Source of the DNA: Sulfidibacterium sp036244975
Lineage (GTDB): Bacteria > Bacteroidota > Bacteroidia > Bacteroidales > F082
Direction: 5' to 3'
DNA length: 64,000 nucleotides
NCBI GenBank assembly: GCA_036244975.1
Contig: BTTE01000005.1
Coordinates: forward strand, 1-64,000
Shown: in pieces, positions 26,456 through 35,490 of the stretch
Numbering within the stretch: position 1 is the first letter of the stretch
How the letters are laid out: the number at the start of each line of letters is the position of its first letter
Made by a program: the position numbers and the translations under genes
Notes under the pieces: generated by a model
Told to the model about the DNA's origin: nothing
Databases searched by the model: none
The model's input: the letters and a program-made list of their open reading frames with translations, nothing else

Positions 26456-27640
26456 ATGAGGTGTTGGTTTGTGAAAAATATGCGGATATTTGTTTTGGCT
26501 TTCGTCCCCCTTGTTGCAGTGCCTTTTCATGTTGCAGCACAGCAACTGAATTCCACTAGTCGAAATTCATTCAAAGATAACTGGGCTATTCAGCTTAACC
26601 CGGGGTTTTCACAGTTTTATGGCGATGCCACCAACCATAATTATTTTCAGAAGTTTAAAGGCGAAATTGATTTGCGTGCAGACCTCGGGGTCAGGAAAAT
26701 GATTCTTCCGGCACTCGGTGTGGGTCTTGATTTCACTTATGCAGGACTGAAAAGTTATAAAGACCAAAAAGCAGATGGTACCAGAGTCGATTATCGCCTG
26801 AAAGGAAGTTATTATGATGCCAACCTCTTTGTGTATCTCGATTTTAACCATCTTTTTGCCGGTTATAAACCCGGCCGTAAAATTACGGTTTACGGTACAG
26901 TGGGCATGGGATGGAGTTTCTGGAATTCCGCCCTTACCGACGGTATTACGGGGCTGACTATCAAAAGCGGTTCGAAAAATGGTTCTTATACTTACAAGAC
27001 CAACGCTCTTGTCGTTCCGGTAGGAGTGGGCCTGAATTATCATATTTCGGATCGTTGGGACGTGAACATCGGTGGCAATCTTCGCACAGTTTTTAATGAT
27101 GATGTGGATGTTTGGCACGATGGCTTTAAATATGACCAGATTTTTTCCACAAAAGTGGGCGTAACCTATCATATTCGACCGGGATGGGGGGTAGCCAAAA
27201 AGCCGAAACCGGCAAAAAACAAGTCTTATCGTAACGAAAAAGAGCAAAAGTCCAAACCGTTTATCCCGGTTTACGGTTTTGACCAGATCAGGGTTATGGC
27301 AACACCTGCTAAACAGCCGCAAACCATTGAACCGTTGTCTGTTCCAAAGAAAGAAACCAGACCTGTTGCTCCCCGTGAATTTGAATTCAGGGTACAAATT
27401 ATGGCAAATAATATCCGGTTGAAAAATGTTTCTTCTTTGCAGGTGCGTTATCATTTACCTTATCCGGTTGTGGAAACGCATCAGGATGGTCTTTACCGTT
27501 ATTCGGTTGGTTCGTTTAAAAGCTATTCGGCTGCCCTCGCTGCAAGCAAAGAAATCAGAAGCCATGGTGTATTTGATGCCTTTGTTGTGGCTTATCGCAA
27601 CGGACTTCGTATCCCCATTACTTCCGGGATGAAACGGTAG
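26456..27640 (+). CDS. Outer-membrane barrel protein with C-terminal SPOR-like domain
   Basis: 394 residues; signal peptide near residues 9-28 (MRIFVLAFVPLVAVPFHVAAQ), so ATG 26480 is an alternative start. Residues ~40-240 resemble an OmpA-type eight-strand barrel (WAIQLNPGFSQFYGDAT, GSYYDANLFVYLDFNHLF, VPVGVGLNYHISDRWDVNIGG, TKVGVTYHIRPGWG). A basic proline-containing linker follows, then residues ~305-390 resemble a SPOR domain (FEFRVQIMANN, HQDGLYRYSVGSFKSYSAALAASKEIRSHGVFDAFVVAY). SPOR domains bind denuded glycan strands of peptidoglycan. The combination would tether the outer membrane to the wall. Co-transcribed with the TPR gene upstream. Confidence 0.75.
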   Translation: MRCWFVKNMRIFVLAFVPLVAVPFHVAAQQLNSTSRNSFKDNWAIQLNPGFSQFYGDATNHNYFQKFKGEIDLRADLGVRKMILPALGVGLDFTYAGLKSYKDQKADGTRVDYRLKGSYYDANLFVYLDFNHLFAGYKPGRKITVYGTVGMGWSFWNSALTDGITGLTIKSGSKNGSYTYKTNALVVPVGVGLNYHISDRWDVNIGGNLRTVFNDDVDVWHDGFKYDQIFSTKVGVTYHIRPGWGVAKKPKPAKNKSYRNEKEQKSKPFIPVYGFDQIRVMATPAKQPQTIEPLSVPKKETRPVAPREFEFRVQIMANNIRLKNVSSLQVRYHLPYPVVETHQDGLYRYSVGSFKSYSAALAASKEIRSHGVFDAFVVAYRNGLRIPITSGMKR

Positions 27641-27688
27641 AGTTGTTATTCCTTCGTCTTTTTAGAGTTCATTTCGTAATAATCCCCC

Positions 27689-29224
27689 TTAATAAAACTG
27701 TTGTTTCCCGTTGCTGTCGATGATGAAAATCCTTTCGTTAAAGTCAATGTCATCGCTGGTGAGCAGAAAAAGTGCCTCGCGGGGAACAGACAGGGAATAG
27801 CCGTCTTTCCCGGAACGGAAAGCGATTAGTGATATCCAGTTACCATTCCAGATGTATAGTGTGTAAGTTTCACCGGGAACCATATTGTTATAAGGGCTGG
27901 TTTTCAGAAGTTTCACCGGCTGCCGGAAAGTGAAATCAGGTTTTAAAAAGAATTTCCTGCCCCGGTCATCCAAAATAAAAGGAGCATCCAACCGCATTAA
28001 CAGGTGGTTCTTGTAGCTTACCGGCAGATAAACAATGTGCGTTCCCGTTTTTCTGAAAAAAACCGTTGAATCTTTCGGAATGGCCCAGCTGACGGGATGC
28101 CATCCGCCATCGTTAAAGACGCTGAGGTAGGCGTATTTCGGATTGCTGTTCAGCCGGAGCCACACGTTGGCCGACTGTAATCCGCTTGCAATGTCACTGT
28201 AGTAAAAATCGCCGAGAAAAGGCGGTGTGCCCGTGCTCATATTTTTTATAGCGTAAAGGCTACTGCTGTCGCGAAAAAAAGTACGGCGGTAAATTTTTGC
28301 CACTCTTCCCGGTTTATGCAGGTTTTTGATACCATGTTTAAAATTGAGAACCAGCTCGTTGCTGTCGGGAAGGATAACAGTGGTGTAGGCATAACCAAAG
28401 TTGGTATCGGCCAGAAAAGGCGAATAATCCATGGCAGCGGCAATGCCAAAACTTCTCAGAACTTTTACTTTATAAATGTTAATGTCATAAAAGTTTCCAA
28501 ATCCCGACTCTTCTAATTGCGGGATGGTCTGTACATTGATGCTTTTATTGTAAGTGTCTTTGTAATCAAGTTTTTGATTGATAAGTTTATTCAGATATAA
28601 AGCCACATCCAAAATTCGTGTTTGTCCCTGATAAAATTTCTTCGGCAGTGGACCGTACTCTTTTAAAAAATATTGCCGGAAATCTTCCGGCTGCTCATTG
28701 GCCACACGATAAGGCAGTATCCAGTGGCTGAAAATTGTAAGATTATATGCTTTTGACCATGGAAAGGTTGTATAAGCCTGAAAAGCCCGGTTAAGGTTAT
28801 TGACCAAATAGGCTCCGTTTAAGGTTTGGCCATCAACCTGAAAACTGTCGGCATGATAGATAAGGTTCCCCCGGATTTGTTCCGTGGAATCCCATGCGTG
28901 TTTTAATGCCAGGTAATCGGGATAATCTTTCGGATTGAAATGATAGTGATTCCCCAAAGTGTCCTGTACACTGTACCAGACGGTGTAGTTTTTATTCATT
29001 TGGGCCATAAGGCAAAACAGCGCTTTGCGCTCCAGCGAATCTTTAGCTGCTACATACTGTCCGATAGCTTTCACGAGTTCCGGTTTGTTGATACCGGCAT
29101 TGTCAATAACCTGACGGACACTGGCAGGTATTCCGGGCTTTACGGATTTCAGACATTGCCATTGAGGCATGACCAAAATTAAAAAGGAAAAGAAAAAAAT
29201 AATTTTTTTGATAAACCTGTCCAT
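27689..29224 (-). CDS. Exported transglutaminase-like protein lacking catalytic residues
   Basis: 511 residues. The N-terminal hydrophobic segment ends MPQWQC (residue 24), a possible but atypical lipobox. The centre (residues ~225-300) resembles the transglutaminase-like domain of Bacteroidota surface lipoproteins: ...GNFYDINIYKVKVLRSFGIAAAMDYSPF...FGYAYTTVIL corresponds to GxCxD...LR..GIP...GHxW. In this copy the cysteine and histidine positions are occupied by other residues (GNFYD, GYAYT), so it is predicted to be non-catalytic. The C-terminal ~200 residues look like beta-sandwich modules. Family assignment is from pattern only. Single gene with its own -7 box, convergent with the SPOR-barrel gene. 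Confidence 0.6.
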   Translation of the reverse strand: MDRFIKKIIFFFSFLILVMPQWQCLKSVKPGIPASVRQVIDNAGINKPELVKAIGQYVAAKDSLERKALFCLMAQMNKNYTVWYSVQDTLGNHYHFNPKDYPDYLALKHAWDSTEQIRGNLIYHADSFQVDGQTLNGAYLVNNLNRAFQAYTTFPWSKAYNLTIFSHWILPYRVANEQPEDFRQYFLKEYGPLPKKFYQGQTRILDVALYLNKLINQKLDYKDTYNKSINVQTIPQLEESGFGNFYDINIYKVKVLRSFGIAAAMDYSPFLADTNFGYAYTTVILPDSNELVLNFKHGIKNLHKPGRVAKIYRRTFFRDSSSLYAIKNMSTGTPPFLGDFYYSDIASGLQSANVWLRLNSNPKYAYLSVFNDGGWHPVSWAIPKDSTVFFRKTGTHIVYLPVSYKNHLLMRLDAPFILDDRGRKFFLKPDFTFRQPVKLLKTSPYNNMVPGETYTLYIWNGNWISLIAFRSGKDGYSLSVPREALFLLTSDDIDFNERIFIIDSNGKQQFY

Positions 29225-29265
29225 GGATTTCAGTTAAATTAAGACCCCTATCGTTTTTTATTTGA

Positions 29266-29273
29266 CAAAGTTA
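29266..29273 (-). promoter_or_regulatory. -7 promoter element of the transglutaminase-like gene
   Basis: Minus-strand TAACTTTG (TAnnTTTG), 41 nt before the ATG at 29224. Confidence 0.55.
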
Positions 29274-29465
29274 GGATGATTTTTGGAATTTTGAAAAACA
29301 TGATTTTTTGGGTACCCAACCGGCAGACGTCCGCTCGTGTCTTGTCCCCACGACAGAATCAAATCTCCACCGGTTTAAGTATCTCCGCTACGCCCAATCG
29401 GCAAGTGTCTGTGCCATAATGTGTACATGTCCGAAAAGCTTTTTCGTTTGCTTCTGTTAAATAGC

Positions 29466-29473
29466 TATCTTTG
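29466..29473 (+). promoter_or_regulatory. -7 promoter element of cdsA
   Basis: TATCTTTG matches TAnnTTTG, 23 nt before the TTG start of cdsA. Confidence 0.55.
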
Positions 29474-29496
29474 CCGGCGTAAAAATCTGCTTTTAA

Positions 29497-30309
29497 TTGA
29501 AAGAATTTATCATTAGAACTATAACGGGAATCGTTTTTGCCGTACTTGTCATCGGTTCCATTTTGTGGTCGCCGTGGGCATTCTTTGCACTTATGGCTGT
29601 CTTTACCATTATTGGTCTTACTGAATTTGTGAAATTGTTTCCTGCCAAACCGAAGGTAAGAGGTACGGTGATCTACTATTTCCTCGGATTTTCAGTGTAT
29701 GTCCTGATAGGTTTGACAGGGATGAATGTTGTCGATTTTTCCAATTTGCTTTTGGTGGTACTGAGCTTTTTTATCCTGATTGCCGTTGAGCTTTTCAGAC
29801 AGCCAAACCCCTCTTGGATGCAGATTGCCGCCGGTTTTAGTGCTTTTATCTACATTTCTTTGCCTTTTGGTTTGATGAACAGCCTGTTTTGGGTCGGAAG
29901 TGGAAATATAAGCTTTCCGTGGATATTACTGGCACTTTTTATTCTGGTATGGGCCAATGATGTTTTTGCCTACCTGTTGGGTTCCACTATTGGAAAGCAC
30001 AAACTTTACAAGAGACTTTCTCCTAATAAAACATGGGAGGGAAGCTTGGGGGGGTTGATTTTTACACTTGTTTTTGCCTGGCTTTTCAGTAGGTTTGCAT
30101 TTAACCTGAACCTTCATCAATGGCTGTGGATAGGGTTGATTGTCTCCATTGCAGCCAACCTCGGCGATTTGTCGGAATCACTATTAAAACGAAATGCCGG
30201 AGTTAAAGATTCCGGCACTATTTTTCCCGGCCATGGCGGCGTACTCGACCGCTTCGATGCCATCCTTTTTGCAACACCATTTGTTTTTTTCTATCTTTAT
30301 ATTTTATGA
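29497..30309 (+). CDS. cdsA: Phosphatidate cytidylyltransferase
   Basis: 270 residues, a polytopic membrane enzyme (about 7-8 helices) that makes CDP-diacylglycerol from phosphatidate and CTP. The CdsA signature is complete near the C-terminus: SESLLKRNAGVKDSG followed by PGHGGVLDRFD. The start appears to be TTG at 29497: the sequence KEFIIRTITGIVFA immediately after it is the usual family N-terminus and no ATG is near. Its end overlaps the psd start by 4 bp (ATGA), so the two are translationally coupled. Confidence 0.95.
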   Translation: MKEFIIRTITGIVFAVLVIGSILWSPWAFFALMAVFTIIGLTEFVKLFPAKPKVRGTVIYYFLGFSVYVLIGLTGMNVVDFSNLLLVVLSFFILIAVELFRQPNPSWMQIAAGFSAFIYISLPFGLMNSLFWVGSGNISFPWILLALFILVWANDVFAYLLGSTIGKHKLYKRLSPNKTWEGSLGGLIFTLVFAWLFSRFAFNLNLHQWLWIGLIVSIAANLGDLSESLLKRNAGVKDSGTIFPGHGGVLDRFDAILFATPFVFFYLYIL

Positions 30310-30959
30310 GGTTTCACAATGAAGGATATAAGATTATCCGTAATTCCTTTTTTATCAATGGGATAATAATTGCCTTTTTTGTGCTTTTTCCCATGCCGAT
30401 GGTGATAAAAGCCTTTTTCATCACTATTTTCGGTATCTTTTTTTCCTGGACACTTTTTTTCTTCCGCGTGCCAAACCGCGAAACCAATAGTGGTAACTAC
30501 GTCCTGTCGTCTGCCGATGGGGTGGTAGTGGCTCTCGAAGAAGTGTTTGAACCGGAATATTTTAAGGAGAAGCGATTGCAGGTTTCCGTTTTTATGTCGG
30601 GTTTTGATGTGCATGTCAACTGGTATCCGTTTGACGGGATCATTCGCTATACAAAATATCATGAAGGCAAATACCTGCTGGCACGTCATCCCAAATCATC
30701 GGAACAAAACGAGCGCAGTTCTATTGTGTTGGAAAAAGAAAAGGGTAAAGATGTACTCATAAGGCAGGTAGCCGGCATTATGGCTCGCCGGATTGTCTTT
30801 TATTCCAGAATAAATCAGCAGATAAAACAAGGCGAAGAGATTGGCATGATACGTTTCGGCTCACGGGTGGATTTTTTCCTCCCGGTGGGAACAAAACCGG
30901 TCGTAAAAATCGGACAAAAAGTCAAAGCCAAAAGAACTGTAATCGCTTACTTTTCCTGA
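30306..30959 (+). CDS. psd: Phosphatidylserine decarboxylase family protein
   Basis: 217 residues, the short form of the enzyme. Two hydrophobic segments near the N-terminus (NGIIIAFFVLFPMPMVIKAFFITIFGIFF) anchor it. Core motifs: LSSADGVVV, VFMSGFDVHVNWYPFDG, and RIGMIRFGSRVDFF-type end where cleavage between Gly and Ser would generate the pyruvoyl cofactor (FGS). It converts phosphatidylserine to phosphatidylethanolamine. It is coupled to cdsA; the intervening enzyme, phosphatidylserine synthase, is not in the window. Its 3' end overlaps the convergent LysM gene by 13 bp. Confidence 0.92.
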   Translation: MRFHNEGYKIIRNSFFINGIIIAFFVLFPMPMVIKAFFITIFGIFFSWTLFFFRVPNRETNSGNYVLSSADGVVVALEEVFEPEYFKEKRLQVSVFMSGFDVHVNWYPFDGIIRYTKYHEGKYLLARHPKSSEQNERSSIVLEKEKGKDVLIRQVAGIMARRIVFYSRINQQIKQGEEIGMIRFGSRVDFFLPVGTKPVVKIGQKVKAKRTVIAYFS

Positions 30960-33691
30960 GGGGTCCCTTTTTCGATGAAAGCATCGGGAAGCTTAATAAG
31001 CTGTTTGTTCTTTATCCTTAGCCAGTTCCAGTAAGTATTTTCATAGTTACCCTGACCGGAATTCACGGGCATGAAATTATAATGTGTACTTAAACCTGTG
31101 CCCTTGTTGTAAGGCAGGCAGCGCATAAAGTGGTTTCCATACCGGAAAACGGATTGTAGAAGATAATAGGTAATATCAAAACCCAATACCCCGTATTTAT
31201 TGGGTGAAGTGGCATACCGGCGGTAAAATTCATTATTGAAATTCTTGTAGGCTGGCGATGTATAATCGACATAATAACTGGCCGGATAAGTTACCTCCAT
31301 GTTGTCCATTTGGTATAAATCCAGTGTTCCCACGGTTTCCCATACGGGCAGGCCAATAATTTTAATGTTAAAAGTATCGCGCAAAACATTGAGCCGGTTC
31401 ATGGCGTCCATGATAAACGATTTATTACTGCCGTAAAGAACCACGAGATTATTTCTGAGTACCGAAGCGTTGGCATCAAAAGGATGCAGGCTGTCTCTCG
31501 CATAATCAATGTAAATCAGCTGATTGGCAACAGTCGTTGTGTCATACTGAAAATTTTTCAGCATTTCCGGACTTACCGGATTATTTTCCAGATAATAATT
31601 TTGCAGTGTATCGTTAAACGTGATTTTGGTTTCAGGAATGGCATCTGCTATGTCAGGATTATTTCTCTCCTGTTCGAGTCGTTCCTTGTCTTTGTTGCGT
31701 TGTGTAACGGCTATCCCAATATTGATCAGATCAAAATTGGGGAAAGTTACCGAATCGGGTAAGATTCTCCGGATACTGTCGTGTAAAGCGGAAACTTCCC
31801 AAGCATTTTTATAAGCAGTTTGCGAAATGATAAAGACCTTGTCGTTGGGATAATCATTTTTGATGAGCCGGGGGACTGCCGAAGCCTCCGCCGTTTCGTC
31901 CGGGGTAACCTTTACAACATTGTTGTACCGGTTAAGGATCTCATTTCTAAAAGTAAGCGGATTGACAATAGGAATATCAAAATGGCTGGCAAAAAGAGCC
32001 ACCTCGTTAAAACTACGGCTATAAAACGGACCGATAATCAGGTTCATATTTTTGAGCTCGGGACGTGTGAGCACTTTGGACGTCTTCGTTAGTGTCTGGT
32101 CAACGTCGTAAACATACAATTCAAGGTTCATTCCTTGTTCTTTAAGAGAATCCGAAGCCAGCAGCGCACCTTCGAGAAATTCCACAAACCGGAAAGGTGT
32201 AAAGCTTTCCTGATGACGTATCATAAATTGTGTTATGTCAAGACTGTCGGTTTGCTCCAGATAGAGCGGAACCATAAGGGCGACCTTGAAAGTCCGGTTA
32301 TGCGGACGTTCCTGGCATCCGGCAAAGGCCGGCGAAGCAACGGCGGTTCCGGTGGTTTCTTCTTTGGCTGCCCCGTATTCACCGGCAGCTTTTTCCTTCG
32401 TGGTTTTCCCTTTTTCGGAAAGTAATATGGCTTTCGGACCCACGGGAATCCTGACGACCTGACCGGAAAGCGCTTTCCTGCCTATGGAAGGATTTTCGCG
32501 GATGAGCACATCTCTGTCCACAAGATACATTCTCGCTATCTTTTTCAGCGATATTTTCCGCCGGGCCTGATAGAAAACATAGTCATTATTTATTTTTTTT
32601 TTTGGAATCCTGATGGTTTGTCCGATTCTGATATTTGACGTAAGGCCGGGATTGGCTTTGTAAAGGTCTTCCGGCTTGAGTCCGTAAAGTCTGGAAATGC
32701 TGTATAAAGTTTCTTTTCTTTTCACGATATGAGTAATAAAACCTCCTGTTCCGGATTTTTGTGGCTTTGTGAAGGTGGAATTTTTGTTGCTCCCCGGATT
32801 TCCGGCTGTGTTTACCAAAGCTTTTTCATATTTCATAGCTTTTTTTAATTCCTTTTCGGAAGGATGATATCCGGGAACTTTGGCATTCACCGGCAAACGC
32901 AACCGTGCTCCCCGAAAAGTGCTGATAAGTCCCGGATTAACTGCTTTAAGTTCTCTTACCGTAATGTCATACTTTTTAGCAATACTTTTAAGCGTTTCTC
33001 CCGAAATTACCACATGTCTGTAATCTTTTATCACCGGAATGGCAGGGTTAAAACTACCGGAGGGTTTGGGTGTGGGCATGTGATATGCCTTGCGGGTTGC
33101 CGGCAATGTAGCGGTAGTTGTTACCGGTGTTGTGGTAACCGGGGCCGGGGGTTCATTAACAGGTTTCTGCGGCTGGATGCCTCCGGTGTACGTTTTGTGT
33201 GCAGCAGCACCTGATACTTTGCCGTCCAGAATGGAAAAGGCGCTCTCAACAGGGATTTTTACGTACTCGCCTTCTTTCAACGGGCTTTTTATTCCCGGAT
33301 TAGCCAGCAAAATATAGCGCTTGGGAATCAGATAAATGGATGAAATATGATCGATGGTTTCCCCATCGGTAGCCACATGGTAAAAGAAATCGAAATTGGT
33401 TTTTTTAACCTGATTATTGATTTCTGTTTCTTTGTTTACGGTGGGAATCCATAGTTTTTGGCCGGTCAGAATTCCTTGTTTTGCACCCGGGTTGGCGTAA
33501 TAAATCTCGTCCAGCCCTACCTGATAAGCTTTTGCAATGGAATAAAGTGTTTGCCCTTTTTGAACAGTATGCACATAATATTGTTTCCCGTCGCGTTCCT
33601 GAATAACCGTGCTAATGGGAATTTTTACCGTTTGTGCAAAAACAACACCGGTAAGCAATAAAAAATAAATTAAAAGCCCTTTTTTCATCAT
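30947..33691 (-). CDS. Five-LysM protein with PBP1-type ligand-binding domain
   Basis: 914 residues; ATG 33691 or 33688, just after an AGGAG at the usual distance. A signal peptide ends VVFAQ. Five LysM repeats follow at residues ~30-450: each has the (H/Y)xVxxGxTLxxIAxxY...L...NPG...G..(L/I)xIP pattern, with the second (DGETIDHISSIY) and fifth (RRKISLKKIARMY) the most diverged. Residues ~490-914 resemble a type I periplasmic ligand-binding fold as in amino-acid ABC transporter receptors (FKVALMVPLYLEQTD, FVEFLEGALLASDSLKEQGMNLELYVYDVDQT, LIIGPFYSRSF). No transporter genes are nearby, so it is likely a wall-bound sensor or scaffold. The ligand is unknown. Confidence 0.85.
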   Translation of the reverse strand: MMKKGLLIYFLLLTGVVFAQTVKIPISTVIQERDGKQYYVHTVQKGQTLYSIAKAYQVGLDEIYYANPGAKQGILTGQKLWIPTVNKETEINNQVKKTNFDFFYHVATDGETIDHISSIYLIPKRYILLANPGIKSPLKEGEYVKIPVESAFSILDGKVSGAAAHKTYTGGIQPQKPVNEPPAPVTTTPVTTTATLPATRKAYHMPTPKPSGSFNPAIPVIKDYRHVVISGETLKSIAKKYDITVRELKAVNPGLISTFRGARLRLPVNAKVPGYHPSEKELKKAMKYEKALVNTAGNPGSNKNSTFTKPQKSGTGGFITHIVKRKETLYSISRLYGLKPEDLYKANPGLTSNIRIGQTIRIPKKKINNDYVFYQARRKISLKKIARMYLVDRDVLIRENPSIGRKALSGQVVRIPVGPKAILLSEKGKTTKEKAAGEYGAAKEETTGTAVASPAFAGCQERPHNRTFKVALMVPLYLEQTDSLDITQFMIRHQESFTPFRFVEFLEGALLASDSLKEQGMNLELYVYDVDQTLTKTSKVLTRPELKNMNLIIGPFYSRSFNEVALFASHFDIPIVNPLTFRNEILNRYNNVVKVTPDETAEASAVPRLIKNDYPNDKVFIISQTAYKNAWEVSALHDSIRRILPDSVTFPNFDLINIGIAVTQRNKDKERLEQERNNPDIADAIPETKITFNDTLQNYYLENNPVSPEMLKNFQYDTTTVANQLIYIDYARDSLHPFDANASVLRNNLVVLYGSNKSFIMDAMNRLNVLRDTFNIKIIGLPVWETVGTLDLYQMDNMEVTYPASYYVDYTSPAYKNFNNEFYRRYATSPNKYGVLGFDITYYLLQSVFRYGNHFMRCLPYNKGTGLSTHYNFMPVNSGQGNYENTYWNWLRIKNKQLIKLPDAFIEKGTPQEK

Positions 33692-33714
33692 GATAACACG
33701 CTCCTCTAATGATT

Positions 33715-33722
33715 CAAAATTA
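33715..33722 (-). promoter_or_regulatory. -7 promoter element of the LysM/PBP1 gene
   Basis: Minus-strand TAATTTTG, 23 nt before ATG 33691; it excludes the longer start at 33736. Confidence 0.6.
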
Positions 33723-33845
33723 AAAAGATTTTCCATTGTAAACGAACCCGGAATTTTTTTTCTTTCATCTCGTTATTTTTATCTTTTGGTGTTCCATACT
33801 TTTATCTTTCTCCTTTTATCTTTTGTCTTTTTCCTTTTTCCTTGT

Positions 33846-35375
33846 TTACTCCCACTCAATTGTCGCCGGTGGCTTGGAACTGATGTCGTAAACCACGCGG
33901 TTGACGCCTTTTACCTTATTAATAATATCGTTGGAAACTTTTGCCAGAAATTCGTACGGCAGATGCGACCAGTCGGCAGTCATGCCATCAGTGGAACCCA
34001 CAGCACGCAGGGCAACCACGCGCTCATACGTGCGCTCATCGCCCATAACACCTACCGATTGCACCGGAAGCAGAATGGCCAGCGCCTGCCAGACTTTATC
34101 GTAAAGTCCCTCTTTTTTCAGACTTTGCACAAAAATATCATCCACCTCCTGCAAGATATGCACTTTCTCGCGGTTGACTTCGCCAAGTATGCGAATTCCC
34201 AACCCGGGACCGGGGAAAGGATGCCGTTTGAGTAAATGATCCGGCATCTCCAGTGCGCGGCCAATGCGCCGGACTTCATCCTTAAACAGGGTGTTCAACG
34301 GCTCCACGATATTTAGTTTCATAAAGTCGGGTAATCCGCCTACATTGTGATGCGATTTTATAGTGGCTGACGGACCTTTTACCGAAACAGACTCGATGAC
34401 ATCAGGATAAATGGTACCCTGTGCCAGCCATTTCACGTTGCGGATACGGTGTGCTTCGCGGTCGAATACTTCGATAAAAGTTTTCCCGATGACCTTGCGT
34501 TTTTTCTCCGGGTCGGATATCCCTTTCAAGGCCTCCATAAACGCATCTGAAGCATCCACGCCTTTTACATTCAGCCCCATGTGTTGGTAAGATTCAAGTA
34601 CGGAAGCAAATTCATTTTTCCGTAACAGTCCGTTATCCACAAAGATACAGAAGAGATTCTTTCCGATAGCTCTGTTCAGCAAAACGGCGGCCACGGAAGA
34701 GTCCACGCCGCCCGAAAGCCCGAGAACCACTTTGTCTTGTCCCAGCTTTTGGCGCAGGTCGGAAAGCGTATTTTCGATAAAAGAGCCGGGTGTCCAGTTC
34801 CGGGAACAACCACAGATGTCTGTTACAAAATTTTTGAGCAACTGCATTCCTTCTTCCGAATGATAAACTTCCGGGTGAAACTGGATGCCGTAAGTGGGTT
34901 CGCCTTCAATCTGAAAACCGGCCACATCCACACTTCCTGTGCTGGCAATAACGTGATAATTTTCAGGGAGTTTCAGAATGGTGTCGCCATGCGACATCCA
35001 TACCTGGCTGCCATCCGACAGGTTTTTCATGAGCGGAGAGTAAGTATCGCGAAAGCCGAGGTTGGCGCGCCCGTATTCCCTGATTTTCGAAGGCATTACT
35101 TCGCCACCGTCCTGTTGTGCCAGATACTGTGCACCGTAACAAACACCCAGCAATGGGTATTTACCACGAATTCCCGACAAATCCGGAACCGGCGCTTCCG
35201 GGTCGTGTACCGAAAAAGGACTCCCGGAAAGGATAACGCCTTTTAACGAGCCATCAACAGCCGGTATCTTATTAAAAGGATGAATTTCACAGTAAACATT
35301 TAACTCCCTGAGTCTTCGGGCAATAAGTTGCGTGTACTGGGAGCCAAAATCGAAAATGACAATGGTTTCTTGCAT
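33846..35375 (-). CDS. guaA: GMP synthase (glutamine-hydrolysing)
   Basis: 509 residues, full length. The N-terminal class I glutamine amidotransferase domain has the nucleophile elbow GVCYGAQYLAQ and the His/Glu pair QFHPEVYHSEEG. The ATP-pyrophosphatase domain has the P-loop GLSGGVDSSVAAVLL, and the C-terminal dimerisation domain ends VYDISSKPPATIEWE. It aminates XMP to GMP. A -7 box ends 4 nt before the start codon. Confidence 0.98.
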   Translation of the reverse strand: MQETIVIFDFGSQYTQLIARRLRELNVYCEIHPFNKIPAVDGSLKGVILSGSPFSVHDPEAPVPDLSGIRGKYPLLGVCYGAQYLAQQDGGEVMPSKIREYGRANLGFRDTYSPLMKNLSDGSQVWMSHGDTILKLPENYHVIASTGSVDVAGFQIEGEPTYGIQFHPEVYHSEEGMQLLKNFVTDICGCSRNWTPGSFIENTLSDLRQKLGQDKVVLGLSGGVDSSVAAVLLNRAIGKNLFCIFVDNGLLRKNEFASVLESYQHMGLNVKGVDASDAFMEALKGISDPEKKRKVIGKTFIEVFDREAHRIRNVKWLAQGTIYPDVIESVSVKGPSATIKSHHNVGGLPDFMKLNIVEPLNTLFKDEVRRIGRALEMPDHLLKRHPFPGPGLGIRILGEVNREKVHILQEVDDIFVQSLKKEGLYDKVWQALAILLPVQSVGVMGDERTYERVVALRAVGSTDGMTADWSHLPYEFLAKVSNDIINKVKGVNRVVYDISSKPPATIEWE

Positions 35376-35379
35376 AGCA

Positions 35380-35387
35380 CAAAGATA
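35380..35387 (-). promoter_or_regulatory. -7 promoter element of guaA, 4 nt before the start codon
   Basis: Minus-strand TATCTTTG followed by TGCT and the guaA ATG. This predicts a leaderless or near-leaderless guaA transcript. Confidence 0.5.
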
Positions 35388-35464
35388 GTGAGTTTAGAAA
35401 GATGGAAGCGAAGGAGGTGTGAAATTTATTATTTAGCCACTTTTTTTCATTTCCCACACTTCCG

Positions 35465-35472
35465 TATTTTTG
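35465..35472 (+). promoter_or_regulatory. -7 promoter element of hutI
   Basis: TATTTTTG matches TAnnTTTG, 18 nt before ATG 35491; an in-frame start at 35470 lies inside it and is unlikely. Confidence 0.6.
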
Positions 35473-35490
35473 CTTTTAAAATCACAGGCC

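Noticed and set aside
29320..29420. Possible small RNA or repeat in the gap before cdsA
   Set aside because: GC-richer sequence with weak hairpins (GTCGTG-type arms), but no second copy in the window and no promoter-terminator pair to support a gene.
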